Of a stretch of DNA of 64,000 nt, positions 10,735 to 21,300 are shown in pieces. The DNA is from Artocarpus heterophyllus (lineage: Eukaryota; Streptophyta; Magnoliopsida; Rosales; Moraceae). How positions within the stretch are numbered: the stretch's first letter is position 1; every line of letters begins with the position of its first letter. Made by a program: the position numbers and the translations under genes. Below the pieces are notes generated by a model. That model saw nothing but the letters and a program-made list of their open reading frames with translations. It did not search any database and had not been told where the DNA came from. The stretch lies in NCBI GenBank assembly GCA_025403435.1, contig CM046339.1, forward strand, positions 6,098,981 through 6,162,980, written 5' to 3'.

Positions 10735-13439
10735 ATGTCGAACAACAGCAAGAACACTATTGAGGGTGCCTCTGGTGCAACAGATCCAAAACTCATCATA
10801 GAGGCAATGATAGGGGAGATGAGGCGATTGTTAAGAAGAGAGTTAGGACAGCTTCATGAGAGGATAGATCGGATGGAAAACGCACGTGTGGAACAGGCAC
10901 AACATGTTCCTCATGCGCGTAGGCAGGAAAGGGTTTCGGTTAGAGGAGAGGTTGATGACTACTACAGGATTGATGGGGAAGAGTTTGAAGAAGGAGAAGA
11001 TTCCGCGGGTAGTCATCGGAGATTTGGATGGGATGGAGGAGTTAGGAACTAGGAAAATGATAGTTTGAGAGGCATAAAAATGAAGATAACATCATTTCAA
11101 GGTAAATCCAATTTCGAAGTGTGCCTAGAATGGGAGAAGAAAATGGAGTTCTTCTTTGGTTGCCACAACTATTTCGAGACAAAGAAGGTAAAACTAGCTG
11201 TAATTGAATTTTTTGATTATGCTATTACCTGGTGGGATCAGCTTGTTATAAATAGGAGATGAAATAGAGAGCGACCTATTGAGTCATGGGAAGAGATGAA
11301 GACCGTGATGAGGAAGCGATTTGTACTAGCTTACTACTACCGGGAGTTGTACAACAAACTACAAAATTTTAAGTAGGGCAACCGGAGTTGGAAGAGTACT
11401 ATAAGGACATGGAGATTATAATGATTCAAAAATATATAGAGGAGGATCAGGAGGCTACAATGGCAAGGTTTTTGGTGGGCTTGAACCAAGAAATTCACAA
11501 TGCTGTTGAGTTACAACATTATGTGGAGTTGGAGGACATGGTGCACACGGCTATCAAAATTGACAATCAACTTATGAGGAAGGGCAGTAACACACGTCCC
11601 AGCCAAAACCCAAGTACATCCGCTTGGAAAATGAACCAATGGAAGAAGAATGAGAAGCAACCCAACACCAAGCCAAAGACCGAGCAAAAACAAGAGGTGG
11701 CCAGCCATGGGAATCAAGGTAAAGTCAATTCTTTCACTACTCAGAATCATGATATTAAATGTTTTAAATGTCAAGGCAGGGGTCACATAGCAAGCCAATG
11801 TCTGAACAAATGAGCTATGGTTATGCAGGACAATGGAGAGATTGAAACAGATAAGGATTCAGACAACGATTCTATGCCTTCATTAGAGGATGCCGACGAT
11901 GAGGAGCGCGCTGTCCAAGGAGAATTGTTGGTTACAAGGAGAGCTTTAAGTGTGCAAGCCAAAGAAGAAGAAGAAGAGGTGCAATGGGAAAACATCTTCC
12001 ATACTAGGTGCCATGTCCAAAACAAGGTATGTAGTGTGATTATTCACAATCAGCCAATGAGAGAAAAGCAGAGAGAAAAACAAACTTCTATGCGAGAGGT
12101 TGTGAGATTAAAAGGGCATTGTTTTCAAATCAGCCAATGATTGTACTTTTTTACAAAGAGGCATTCTTAAACACTAACAGACTTGACCCTGCATTGCCTA
12201 GTTCTGTTGTTTCTCTGCTGCAGGAATTCGAGGTTGTATTTCCAGATGAGGTGCCTGATGGTTTGCCACCAATTCAAGGAATAGAACATCATATTGATTT
12301 TGTACCTGGCAGTTCCATTCCAAACCAACCGGCTTATAGAAGCAACCCTGAAGAGGCAAAGGAGCTTCAAAGGCAGGTTGGTGAGTTGATGAAAAAAGGG
12401 TACGTGAGAGAAAGTATGAGCCCGTGCGCCGTTCCAGTCTTACTCATGCCTAAGAAGGATGGGACATGAAGGATGTACATAGATTGTAGAGCCATTAACA
12501 ATATCAAGGTAAAGTATCGCCATCCTATTCTTCGTTTAGATGATATGTTGGATGAATTGCATGGTGCTTCTATGTTCTCAAAAATTGATTTGAAAAGTGG
12601 ATACCATCAAATACGTATGAAAGAGGGTGATGAATGGAAAACTACCTTGAAGACAAAATTTAGACTGTATGAGTGGTTAGTAATGCCATTGGGTTTAACT
12701 AATGTTCCAAGTACATTTATGCGTTTAACGAATCATGTATTACGTGCATTTATTGGCAGGTTTGTTGTTGTATATTTTAATGATATACTCATTTATAGCA
12801 AAGACGTGGACCAACATGTAGCGCATTTAAAATCTGTTTTGGATGTGCTTAGAAAGGAGAAGTTGTATGCTAACCTTAAGAAGTGTACCTTTTGCACAAA
12901 TAAGCTTGTGTTTCTTGGTTTTGTTGTTAGTGCTCAAGGCATACGGGTTGATGAAGAATAGGTACGAGCCATCCAGCAGTGGCCGAGTCCAACAAGTGTG
13001 GGAAATGTATAGAGTTTTCATGGACTTGCTAGTTTCTACCGGCGGTTTGTGAAAGATTTCAGTACTATAGCCGCACCATTGACTAAAGTTATCAAGAAGA
13101 ACATTGGGTTTAGATGGGGAGAAGAACAAGAAAAGGCATTTCAGTTAATGAAGGAGAAGTTGACTAATGCTCCATTGTTATCTTTACATAATTTTTCCAA
13201 AACTTTTGAGATTGAATGTGATGCTTCAGGTGTTGGAATTGGCGTCGTTTTAATGCACGAAGGGAGACCAATAGCATATTTTAGTGAGAAGCTGAATGGG
13301 GCAATTCTTAATTACCCAACTTATGATAAAGAGATGTTTGCATTGGTTCACGCATTAGAGATGTGGTAGTACTGCCTATGGCTAAGGAGTTCGTGATTCA
13401 CACCGATCATGAGTACCTGAAACACTTGAAGGGCCAACA
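10735..13439 (+). pseudogene. A1 gag-pol, decayed and truncated in RNase H
   Basis: Gag starts MSNNSKNTIEG at 10735. In order come the gag core, a CCHC zinc knuckle ([14 protein letters not shown], near 11760-11800), reverse transcriptase and part of RNase H. The frame is broken by TAG at 11050-11052, TGA near 11260, TAG near 11375, a 1-base loss near 11388, a stop at 11811-11813, TGA for Trp at 12467-12469, TAG near 12959 and TAG near 13366. A deletion at about 12044 removes the whole protease region (about 500 bp relative to A3). The RT active site reads YFND instead of YFDD. The copy ends at 13439 in RNase H, where a - strand LTR begins. It is the only copy here whose RT looks like pure family A. 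Certainly non-functional. Confidence 0.92.
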
Positions 13440-14173
13440 TGATACGAATCCCGCCAAGAACTGATGCGACCCTAACCAAAATTGGTTTCCAAGTTCAAAA
13501 TTCCTAACCGGTTTTGAATGGAACCGCGACTCGATGCCTAACAAGAAGCACAAACCATGGTATGTGAGGACGCCACAATCAGCTATGGATGGACTGATTG
13601 ATAAGTCTATGAACGCCACAGAATTTTTCGATAAGTTTGAATAGTTCATTTAGGAACCGAAGAGAATTACACCTCAAATTGTGTGTTAAAACTTATTGTC
13701 CATTGAATGAAATTCGTTACAATAATAGTGGTTCCCCTACGCGGATTTTAGCTCCTAATTGCCCATGGAATTTTGGGCAAATCAGTTAAGCAAACAAGGA
13801 AAGTTCCCTTAATGGCTTAAAAGCCTTACAATAATAGAAATAAAGCAAACGCAAAAAGGAAACTAGACATTAAAAGGTAAATAGCTGATTCTTCTCGCCG
13901 CTCGTCGCCTCAAAACGGGAAAGTAACTAAAATGAAAATTACTTGGTCCCTTCTAGAGCTTGAATCACGTATTTGTTGGTCTGGATGTCACATGCAATTC
14001 CCTCAATGGGCCTCCATGCAATTGCTTGAGCCCAAGTTGCTTGAATCAGCCTAATAAGTGTTTCTTTGAACTTCTTCACACGAGCTCTTGTAGCCAGACC
14101 AATGGGAACTTGAATTGAATCTGAATATGTCTCATCCCACATGCTCTTGCCTGTGCTAATGATGTCCTCATCA
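13440..14173 (-). mobile_element. Family A LTR (- strand) inside A1 RNase H
   Basis: On the - strand it runs from TGATGAGGACATC to GATTCGTATCA, about 734 bp, and abuts a polypurine tract at its higher-coordinate side, so it is a 3' LTR. It interrupts A1 after GGCCAACA. The A1 sequence does not resume on the other side. It has one copy of the 51-bp unit. Confidence 0.85.
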
Positions 14174-14361
14174 TTCCCCTCCTCTTGAGAGGGATTTGTC
14201 CTCAAATCGTCGCCTGCATCAAAAGGACTTAGATCAGAAACATTAAGGAGGCACTTACATCAGAAACATCTGAAAAGGACCGTCCCCTCTAGGCAACAGC
14301 TTGGATTTCCTTTGTTCCGAAAACTGTTCCTTGCGTAAGTGCAACCACACCCAATCGTCGG
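14174..14361 (-). pseudogene. 3' end of a - strand family A pol
   Basis: On the - strand this holds the integrase C-terminal region (a GD.V-like strand, an internally shortened linker near 14240, then [12 protein letters not shown]) and the polypurine tract CTCAAGAGGAGGGGAA. It is cut by the A2 5' LTR; the rest of the element is not found at the far end of A2. A short deletion near 14250 removes the NDNAYKLDL segment. Confidence 0.75.
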
Positions 14362-14367
14362 TGATGA

Positions 14368-15173
14368 TGATGAGGACATCGTTAGCACAAGCAAGAGCAC
14401 GTGGGATGAGACATATTCAGATCCAATTCAAGTTCCCATTGGTCTGGTTACGAAAGCTCGTGCGAAGAAGTTTAAAGAAACGCTTATTGGGCTGATTCAA
14501 GCAACTTGGGCTCAAGCTATTGCATCGAGGCCCATTGAGGGAATTACATGTGACATCCAGAACAACAAATGCGTGATTCAAGCTCTAGAAGGGACCGAGT
14601 AATTTCCATTTCAGTTACTTTCCTGTTTTGAGGTGACAAGTGGCGAGAAGAATCAGCCATTTACCTTTTAATGTCTAGTTTCCTTTTTTTGCGTTTGTTT
14701 TATTTCTATTATTGTAAGGCTTTTAAGCCATTAAGGGAACTTTCCTTCTTGCTTTAGATTAGGACGTTTTGGTAATTGATTTGCCCGAAATTCTATGGGC
14801 AATTAGGAGCTGAAAATTCGCATAGGGGAACCCCTATATGTTGTAACGAATTTCATTCAATGGGGAATAAGTTTTAACACACAATTTGAGGTTTAATTCT
14901 CTTTGGTTCCTAAACGAACTATTCGAACTTATTGGAAAATTTTGTGGCGTTCATAGACTTATCAATCAGTCCATCCATAGCTTATTGTGGCATCCTCACA
15001 TACCAAGACTTATCAATCAGTCCATCCATAGCTGATTGTGGCGTCCTCACATACCAAGGTTCGTGCTTCTTGTTAGGCATCGGGTCGTGGTTCCATTCAA
15101 AACCGGTTAAGAATTTGATCTTGGAAACCAATTTTAGTTAGGGTCGTGTCAATTCTTGGCGGGGTACGTATCA
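14368..15173 (+). mobile_element. Family A 5' LTR of element A2
   Basis: It ends with GGGTACGTATCA and is followed by a primer site. The start lies in a TGA repeat (14362-14370), so it could begin at 14362 or 14368. It carries the 51-bp U5 unit twice, unlike the LTR at the other end of A2 (27196-27964), which has it once. The two are therefore unlikely to be an original pair. Confidence 0.85.
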
Positions 15174-15195
15174 TTTGGTAATCAGAGCGAGGTTC
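15174..15195 (+). promoter_or_regulatory. Primer binding site of A2
   Basis: TTTGGTAATCAGAGCGAGGTTC directly follows the LTR. It is the initiator-Met tRNA type with one extra A. Confidence 0.75.
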
Positions 15196-15772
15196 AAATC
15201 AAGTTTTGCTTATCCGTTCTCTTAGTTTATGTTTGTTTCAATTATTCGTGAGTTTTGATTTCCATTATCAAAGTCGATTAAAAAAAAAGAAAGAAAGAAA
15301 AAAAAAAGAAAAAAAAGGAATAGAAGAAAAACAAGAGGATCTGAAAAAAAAATTGATATTGAATTCCTTAAAATTTTTAGATTCTTGTTATTCATCGTTT
15401 AAGGAACCCAAAATTGAATTCCTTACATAGACCAAAAAATTTTTGCTCAAATTTCGTTCCTTTGGGGTGTGATGCTGAAAGCTTAAATTATCTGTTCCTG
15501 TTATAGTCTTCTTTCTAATCTGAGCCTCCTTGGTAATCTATTTGTGAATAGTCAAGGAAATTTTGATATTGATTTGACTAGTTTTATAGGAACTGAGTGA
15601 GAATTAACGAGTGGAAAAAGGCAAAGAGGCGAGAGCATTAGAGGGGACAAAAGCCGAAAGTATTGAGTGTAAACACGAGTGAAATTGAGTGAACCATTTC
15701 ATGAGTGAAACACGTAAGGGAGTGTGGTACGGTCCTTTGCATTGTTTCTTATTTTGTTTTGCAAAAAAAAAA
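15196..15772 (+). other. 5' leader of A2
   Basis: Leader with an A/G-rich tract at 15279-15350 (poly-A, AAAGAAAG runs, CAAGAGGATC), then the conserved AGTGAACCATTTCA and GGTCCTTTGC blocks and a TTGTTTTGC run before gag. Confidence 0.7.
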
Positions 15773-16630
15773 ATATCAAACAACAGCAAGAACACTATTG
15801 AGGGTACCTCGGGTGCAGCAGATCCAAAACTTCTTATGGAAGTGATGATGGGGGAGATGAGGCGATTGTTGAGGGGAGAGTTAGGACAGCTTCATGAGAG
15901 GATAGTCCAGATAGAAAATGCACGTGTGGAACAGCCACAACATGTTCCTCATGCGCGTAGGCGGGAAAGGGTTCCGGTTAGAGGAGAGGTTGATGACTAC
16001 TACAGGATTGATGGGGAAGAGTTTGGCGAAGGAGAACATTCAGCAGGTAGTCACCAAAGATTTGGACGGGATAGAGGAGTTAGGAACGGGGACAATGATA
16101 GTTTGAGAGGCATAAAAATGAAGATACCATCATTTCAAGGCAAATCCAATCCAAAAGCGTACCTAGAATAGGAGAAGAAAATGGAGTTCATCTTTGACTG
16201 CCAAAACTATTTCGAGGCAAAGAAGGTAAAACTGGCTGTAATTGAATTTTCTGATTATGCTATTACTTGGTGGGATCAGCTTGTTATAAACAGGAGACGA
16301 AATAGAGAGCGACCTATTGATTCATGGGAAGAGATGAAGACCGTGATGAGGAAGCGATTTGTGCCAACTTACTACTACCGGGAGTTGTACAACAAACTAC
16401 AAAATCTTAAGCAAGGCAACCGGAGTGTAGACGAGTACTATAAGGAGATGGAGGTTATGATGATCCGGGCAAATATAGAGGAGGATCGGGAGGCTACAAT
16501 GGCAAGGTTTTTGGCGGGCTTGAACCGAGATATTCACAATGCCATTGAGTTACAACATTATGTGGAGTTGGAGGACATGGTGCACATGGCTATTAAAATT
16601 GAGAATCAACTTATGAAGAGGGGCAGTAAC
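15773..16630 (+). pseudogene. A2 gag, part 1 (start codon lost)
   Basis: The gag start is ATA (15773-15775) where A1 and A3 have ATG, followed by the same SNNSKNTIEGTSGAADPK peptide. The frame stays open to TAG at 16169-16171 (tryptophan in A3) and then continues to 16630 through the gag core ([26 protein letters not shown]). Element A3 is inserted after NQLMKRGSN. The sequence resumes at 23458 after the duplicated GTAAC. G-to-A changes at the start codon and at the Trp codon fit cytosine deamination. Confidence 0.92.
16626..16630 (+). repeat. Target-site duplication of A3 (left), GTAAC
   Basis: GTAAC is repeated at 23458-23462 right after the 3' LTR. Confidence 0.95.
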
Positions 16631-17088
16631 TGATGAGGACATCACTAGCACAAGCAAGAGCACGTGGGAGACATATTCAGATCCAATTCAAGTTCCCATT
16701 GGTCCGGTTACGAGAGCTCGTGCGAAGAAGTTTAAAGAAACACTTATTGGGCTGATTCAAGCAACTTGGGCTCAAGCTATTGCATGGAGGCCCATTGAGG
16801 GAATTGCATGCGACAACCACACCAATAAATGCGTGATTCAAGCTATAGAAGGGATTGAGTAATTTCCATTTCAGTTACTTTCCCATTTTGAGGCGACACA
16901 TGGCGAGAAGAATCAGTTTTGACCTTTTAATGTCTAGTTTCCTTTTTTCCGTTTCTGGTATTTCTATTATTGTAAGGCTTTTAAGCCATTAAGGGAACTT
17001 TCCTTATTTAGTCTAGATTTGACTTTTGTTAAATGAGTTTCCCGAAATTTCCATGAGAATTAGGGGCTGAAAATTCGCATAGGAACCC

Positions 17089-17098
17089 CTATATAATT
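17089..17098 (+). promoter_or_regulatory. TATA box in family A LTR
   Basis: CTATATAATT at 17090-17098 lies after a conserved GGAACCCC. The same site occurs in the other family A LTRs, for example near 23119. Confidence 0.6.
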
Positions 17099-17210
17099 GT
17101 AACGAATTTCAATCAAGAAGACAAGTAATAACACATAATTTTGAGGTTTAATTCTCTTTAGTTCCTAAACGAACTATTCGAACTTATCGAAAATTTTCGT
17201 GGCGTTCATA

Positions 17211-17312
17211 GACTTATCAATCAGTCCATCCATAGCTGATTTTGGCGTCTTCACATACCAAGACTTATCAATCGGTCTCTCCATAGCTGATTGTGGCGTC
17301 CTCACATACCAA
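17211..17312 (+). repeat. 51-bp tandem duplication in the LTR (subtype marker)
   Basis: Two 51-bp units beginning GACTTATCAATC (17211-17261 and 17262-17312). Present twice in the LTRs at 3208, 14368, 16631, 22660 and 51552; once in those at 9377, 13440, 27196, 33911 and 39801. Confidence 0.85.
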
Positions 17313-17428
17313 GGTTCGTGCTTCTTGTTGGGCATCGGGTCGCGGTTCCATCCAAAACCGGTTAGAAAGTTGATCTTGGAAACCAACTTCGGTTAGGGTC
17401 GCGTCAGTTCTTGGCGTGGTTCGTATCA

Positions 17429-17450
17429 TTTGGTAATCAAAGCGAGGTTC
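17429..17450 (+). promoter_or_regulatory. Primer binding site of A3
   Basis: TTTGGTAATCAAAGCGAGGTTC follows the LTR. It is the initiator-Met tRNA type with an inserted A and one G-to-A change, compared with the canonical copy at 39779-39800. Confidence 0.75.
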
Positions 17451-17535
17451 TAATCAGGTTTTGCTTATCCGTTCTCTTAGTTTTTTGTTTGTTTCAATTG
17501 TTCGTGAGTTTTGATTTCCATTATCAAAGTCGGTT

Positions 17536-17661
17536 AAAAAAAAAAAAAAAAGATCCGAAAAGAAAAGAAAGAAAGAAAGAAAAGAAACGAAAAGAAAAAA
17601 AAAAAAAAAAAGAAGGAAAAGAAGAAAAACAAGAGGATCCGAAAAAAAAAAAAAAAAAAAA
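17536..17661 (+). repeat. Leader purine tract of A3
   Basis: About 125 bp almost purely A and G (poly-A, AAAGAAAG and AAAGGAAAAG runs), including CAAGAGGATCC before a second poly-A. The tract recurs in the leaders of A2, A4, A5, the deleted copies and, in related form, family B (42361-42427). Confidence 0.8.
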
Positions 17662-18052
17662 ATAAGAGAGTCTGGAAACCTTTCTTAAATTTTTATTTCA
17701 GATTCTTGTTATTCATCGTTTAAGGAATCCAAAATTGAATTCCCTGCATAGACCAAAAATTTTTTGCTGAAATTTTGTTCCTTTTGGGTGTGATTCTGAA
17801 AAGCCTAAATTCTTTGTTCCTGTTATAGTCTTGTCTCTTTGGTAATCTATTTGTGAATTGTCAAGGAAATTTCGATATTGATTTGACTAGTTTTATAGGA
17901 ACTGAGTGAGAATTAACGAGTGGAAAAAGGCATAGAGGCGAGAGCATTAGAGTGGACAAAAGCCGAAAGTATTGAGTGTAAACACGAGTGAAATTGAGTG
18001 AACCATTTCACGAGTGAAACACGTAAGGGAGTGTGGTGAGGTCCTTTGGAAA

Positions 18053-18337
18053 ATGTCAAACAACAGCAAGAACACTATTGAGGGTACCTCGGGTGCAGCA
18101 GACCCAAAACTTCTGATGGAAGCGATGATGGGGGAGATGAGGCGATTCTTGAGGGGAGAGATAGGACAGCTTCATGAGAGGATAGACCAGATAGAAAACG
18201 CACGTGTGGAGCAGCCACAACATGTTCCTCATGCACGTAGGCGAGAAAGGGTTCCGGTTAGAGGAGAGGTTGATGACTACTATAGGAATGATGGGGAAGA
18301 ATTTGATGAAGGAGAAGATTCAACGGGTAGTCACTGA
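18053..18337 (+). CDS. A3 gag N-terminus, ended by a premature stop
   Basis: ATG at 18053 opens MSNNSKNTIEGTSGAADPK, the same start as in A1. It has a leucine- and arginine-rich helix (MRRFLRGEIGQLHERIDQIE) that could form a short coiled coil, and an acidic end. TGA at 18335-18337 stands where relatives have the Arg codon CGA. The same frame is open again from 18338 and runs into the long ORF. Without the stop the product would be a single Gag-Pol of about 1,610 residues. The leader directly before the ATG lacks the TTGTTTTGCA run found in A1 and A2. Confidence 0.85.
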   Translation: MSNNSKNTIEGTSGAADPKLLMEAMMGEMRRFLRGEIGQLHERIDQIENARVEQPQHVPHARRRERVPVRGEVDDYYRNDGEEFDEGEDSTGSH

Positions 18338-21300
18338 AGATTTGGACGGGATAGAGGAGTTAGGAACAGGGAAGATGATAGTCTGAGAGGCATAAAAATG
18401 AAGATACCATCATTTCAAGGCAAATCCAATCCAGAAGCATACCTAGAATGGGAGAAGAAAATGGAGTTCATCTTTGACTGCCAAAACTATTTCGAGGCAA
18501 AGAAGGTAAAACTGGCTGTAATTGAATTTTCTGATTATGCTATTACTTGGTGGGATCAGCTTGTTATAAACAGGAGACGAAATAGAGAGCGACCTATTGA
18601 TTCATGGGAAGAGATGAAGACCGTGATGAGGAAGCGATTTGTGCCAACTTACTACTACCGGGAGTTGTACAACAAACTACAAAACCTTAAGCAAGGCAAC
18701 CGGAGTGTAGAGGAGTACTATAAGGAGATGGAGGTTATGATGATTCGGGCTAATATAGAGGAGGATCGGGAGGCTACAATGGCAAGGTTTTTGGCGGGCT
18801 TGAACCGAGATATTCACAATGCCGTTGAGTTGCAACATTATGTGGAGTTGGAGGACATGGTGCACATGGCTATTAAAGTTGAGAATCAACTTATGAGGAG
18901 GGGCAGTAGCACACGTCCTAGCCAAAACCCGAGTACATCGGTTTGGAAAACCAACCAATGGAAGAAGGATGAGAAGCAATCCAACCCCAAGCCAAAGTTC
19001 GAGCAAAAACAAGAGGTGGCCAGCCATGGGAATCAAGGTAAATCCGATTCTTCCACTACTCGGACTCGTGATATTAAATGTTTTAAATGTCAAGGCAGGG
19101 GTCATATAGCAAGCCAATGTCCGAACAAACGTGTTATGGTGATGCGGGACAATGGAGACATTGAAACCGAGGAGGATTCGGACAATGACTCTATGCCTTC
19201 ATTAGAGGATGTCGACGATGAGGAGTGCGTTGTCCAAGGAGAATTGTTGGTCACAAGGAGAGCTTTAAGTATGCAAGCCAAAGAAGAAGATGAAGAGGTG
19301 CAACGGGAAAACATCTTCCACACTAGGTGCCACGTTCAAAACAAGGTATGTAGTGTGATTATTGATGGTGGGAGTTGTACTAATGTTGCAAGCACAACCA
19401 TGGTAGAGAAGTTAGGGCTGCCAACAATTAAGCATCCTCGGCCATATAAATTGCAATGGTTAAATGATACAGGTGAGGTAAAGGTGCATAAACAGGTGTT
19501 AGTTCCTTTTCGCATTGGAAGATATGAAGATGAAGTTTTGTGCGATGTGGTTCCGATGCAAGCTGGGCACTTGTTGTTAGGCAGACCATGGCAATTTGAT
19601 CGGCAAGTTAAGCATGATGGTTTCACCAACAAGTACTCATTTGTTCACAATCAAAAGACGATCACTCTAGTTCCATTAACACCAAAACAGGTCTATGAAG
19701 ACCAAGTGAGCTTACAGAGAGAAAGTGATAAAAAAATAAAGAGTGAAGAAAAATCAAGAGTGGGAGTGCAGAGAGAGAGTTCGGCCAGTGAGAGAAAAAA
19801 GGAAGAGATGGCCGAGAAAAAGGAGAGCAAAGAAAGCAAGGGAGAGAAAATTGAGAGGGCTGAAAAGAATTCACAATCAGCCAATGAGAGAAAAGTAGAG
19901 AGAAAAACAAACTTTTATGCAAGAAAGAGTGATGTGAGAAGAGCTTTGTTTTCTAATCAGCCGATGATTTTACTCATGTACAAGGAGGCGTTATTAAACA
20001 CTAACGATCTTGATTCCACCTTGCATAGTTCTGTTGTTTCTCTTTTGCAGGATTTTGAGGATATCTTTCCCGAGGAAACACCGCAAGGTTTACCTCCAAT
20101 CCGTGGGATTGAACATCAAATCGACTTCATACCTGGAGCTACAATCCCAAACCGACCAGCCTATAGGAGTAATCCCGAGGAGACAAAGGAACTCCAAAGG
20201 CAGGTAAATGAGTTGATGGAGAAGGGACACGTGAGAGAAAGCATGAGCCCGTGCGCCGTACCAGTTTTACTTGTGCCTAAGAAAGATGGGACTTGGAGGA
20301 TGTGCGTTGATTGTCGAGCCATCAACAACATCACGGTAAAGTATCGACATCCCATTCCTCGCTTGGATGACATGTTAGATGAATTGCATGGTGCTTGTGT
20401 GTTTTCTAAAATTGATCTAAAGAGTGGATATCATCAAATTCGCATGAAAGAGGGAGATGAGTGGAAAACGGCTTTCAAAACAAAACAAGGCTTGTATGAG
20501 TGGTTGGTAATGCCTTTCGGTTTAACCAATGCGCCTAGCACATTTATGCGTTTAATGAACCATGTTTTGCGAGCTTTTATTGGAAAATTTGTCGTTGTTT
20601 ATTTTGATGATATCCTTATCTATAGCAGCAATTTGGATGAACATATTGAACATTTGAAACTTGTTTTAGATGTTTTACGGAAGGAAAAGTTGTATGCTAA
20701 CCTCAAGAAATGTACCTTTTGCACAGATAAGCTTGTGTTTCTTGGTTTTGTTGTTAGTGCTCAAGGTATACAGGTTGATGAAGAAAAGGTGCGAGCCATC
20801 CAGGAGTGGCCGAGTCCAACTAGTGTGGGAAACGTACGGAGTTTTCATGGACTTGCTAGTTTCTACCGGCGGTTTGTGAAAGATTTCAGTACTATAGCCG
20901 CACCACTGACTGAAGTGATCAAGAAAAACGTTGGGTTTAGATGGGGAGAAGAGCAAGAAAAGGCATTTCAGCTACTCAAGGAGAAGTTGACAAATGCTCC
21001 ATTGTTATCTTTACCTAATTTTGCCAAAACTTTTGAGATTGAATGTGATGCTTCAGGTGTTGGAATTGGTGCTGTTTTAATGCAGGAAGGAAGACCAATA
21101 GCATATTTCAGTGAGAAGCTGAATGGGGCAACTCTTAATTACCCAACTTATGATAAAGAGATGTATGCATTGGTTCGGACATTAGAGACGTGGCAGCACT
21201 ACCTATGGCCTAAGGAGTTCGTGATTCACACTGATCATGAGTCCCTGAAACACTTGAAGGGCCAGCACAAGCTGAACAAGAGGCATGCTCGTTGGGTAGA

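Larger units (their letters stand above)
16631..17428 (+). mobile_element. A3 5' LTR (798 bp)
   Basis: TGATGAGGACATC to GGTTCGTATCA. The first 232 bp are an open frame that equals the C-terminus of the polyprotein, as in the 3' LTR. TATA box near 17089. The 51-bp U5 duplication is at 17211-17312. Confidence 0.95.

Noticed and set aside
17199..17396. Repeated 65-residue ORFs (MAFIDLSISPSIADCG type) in many LTRs
   Set aside because: They fall in U5 of family A LTRs and reflect the 51-bp unit (51 = 3 x 17, so duplication keeps the frame). No start context or independent conservation; the number of units varies freely.
19662..19922. Recurrent - strand ORFs rich in Ser, Leu and Phe over the protease-RT linker (also 24213, 29207, 32574, 37392, 40821, 49837, 54313, 56873)
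   Set aside because: They are antisense shadows of the Lys/Glu-rich GAGA linker in each A and B copy.
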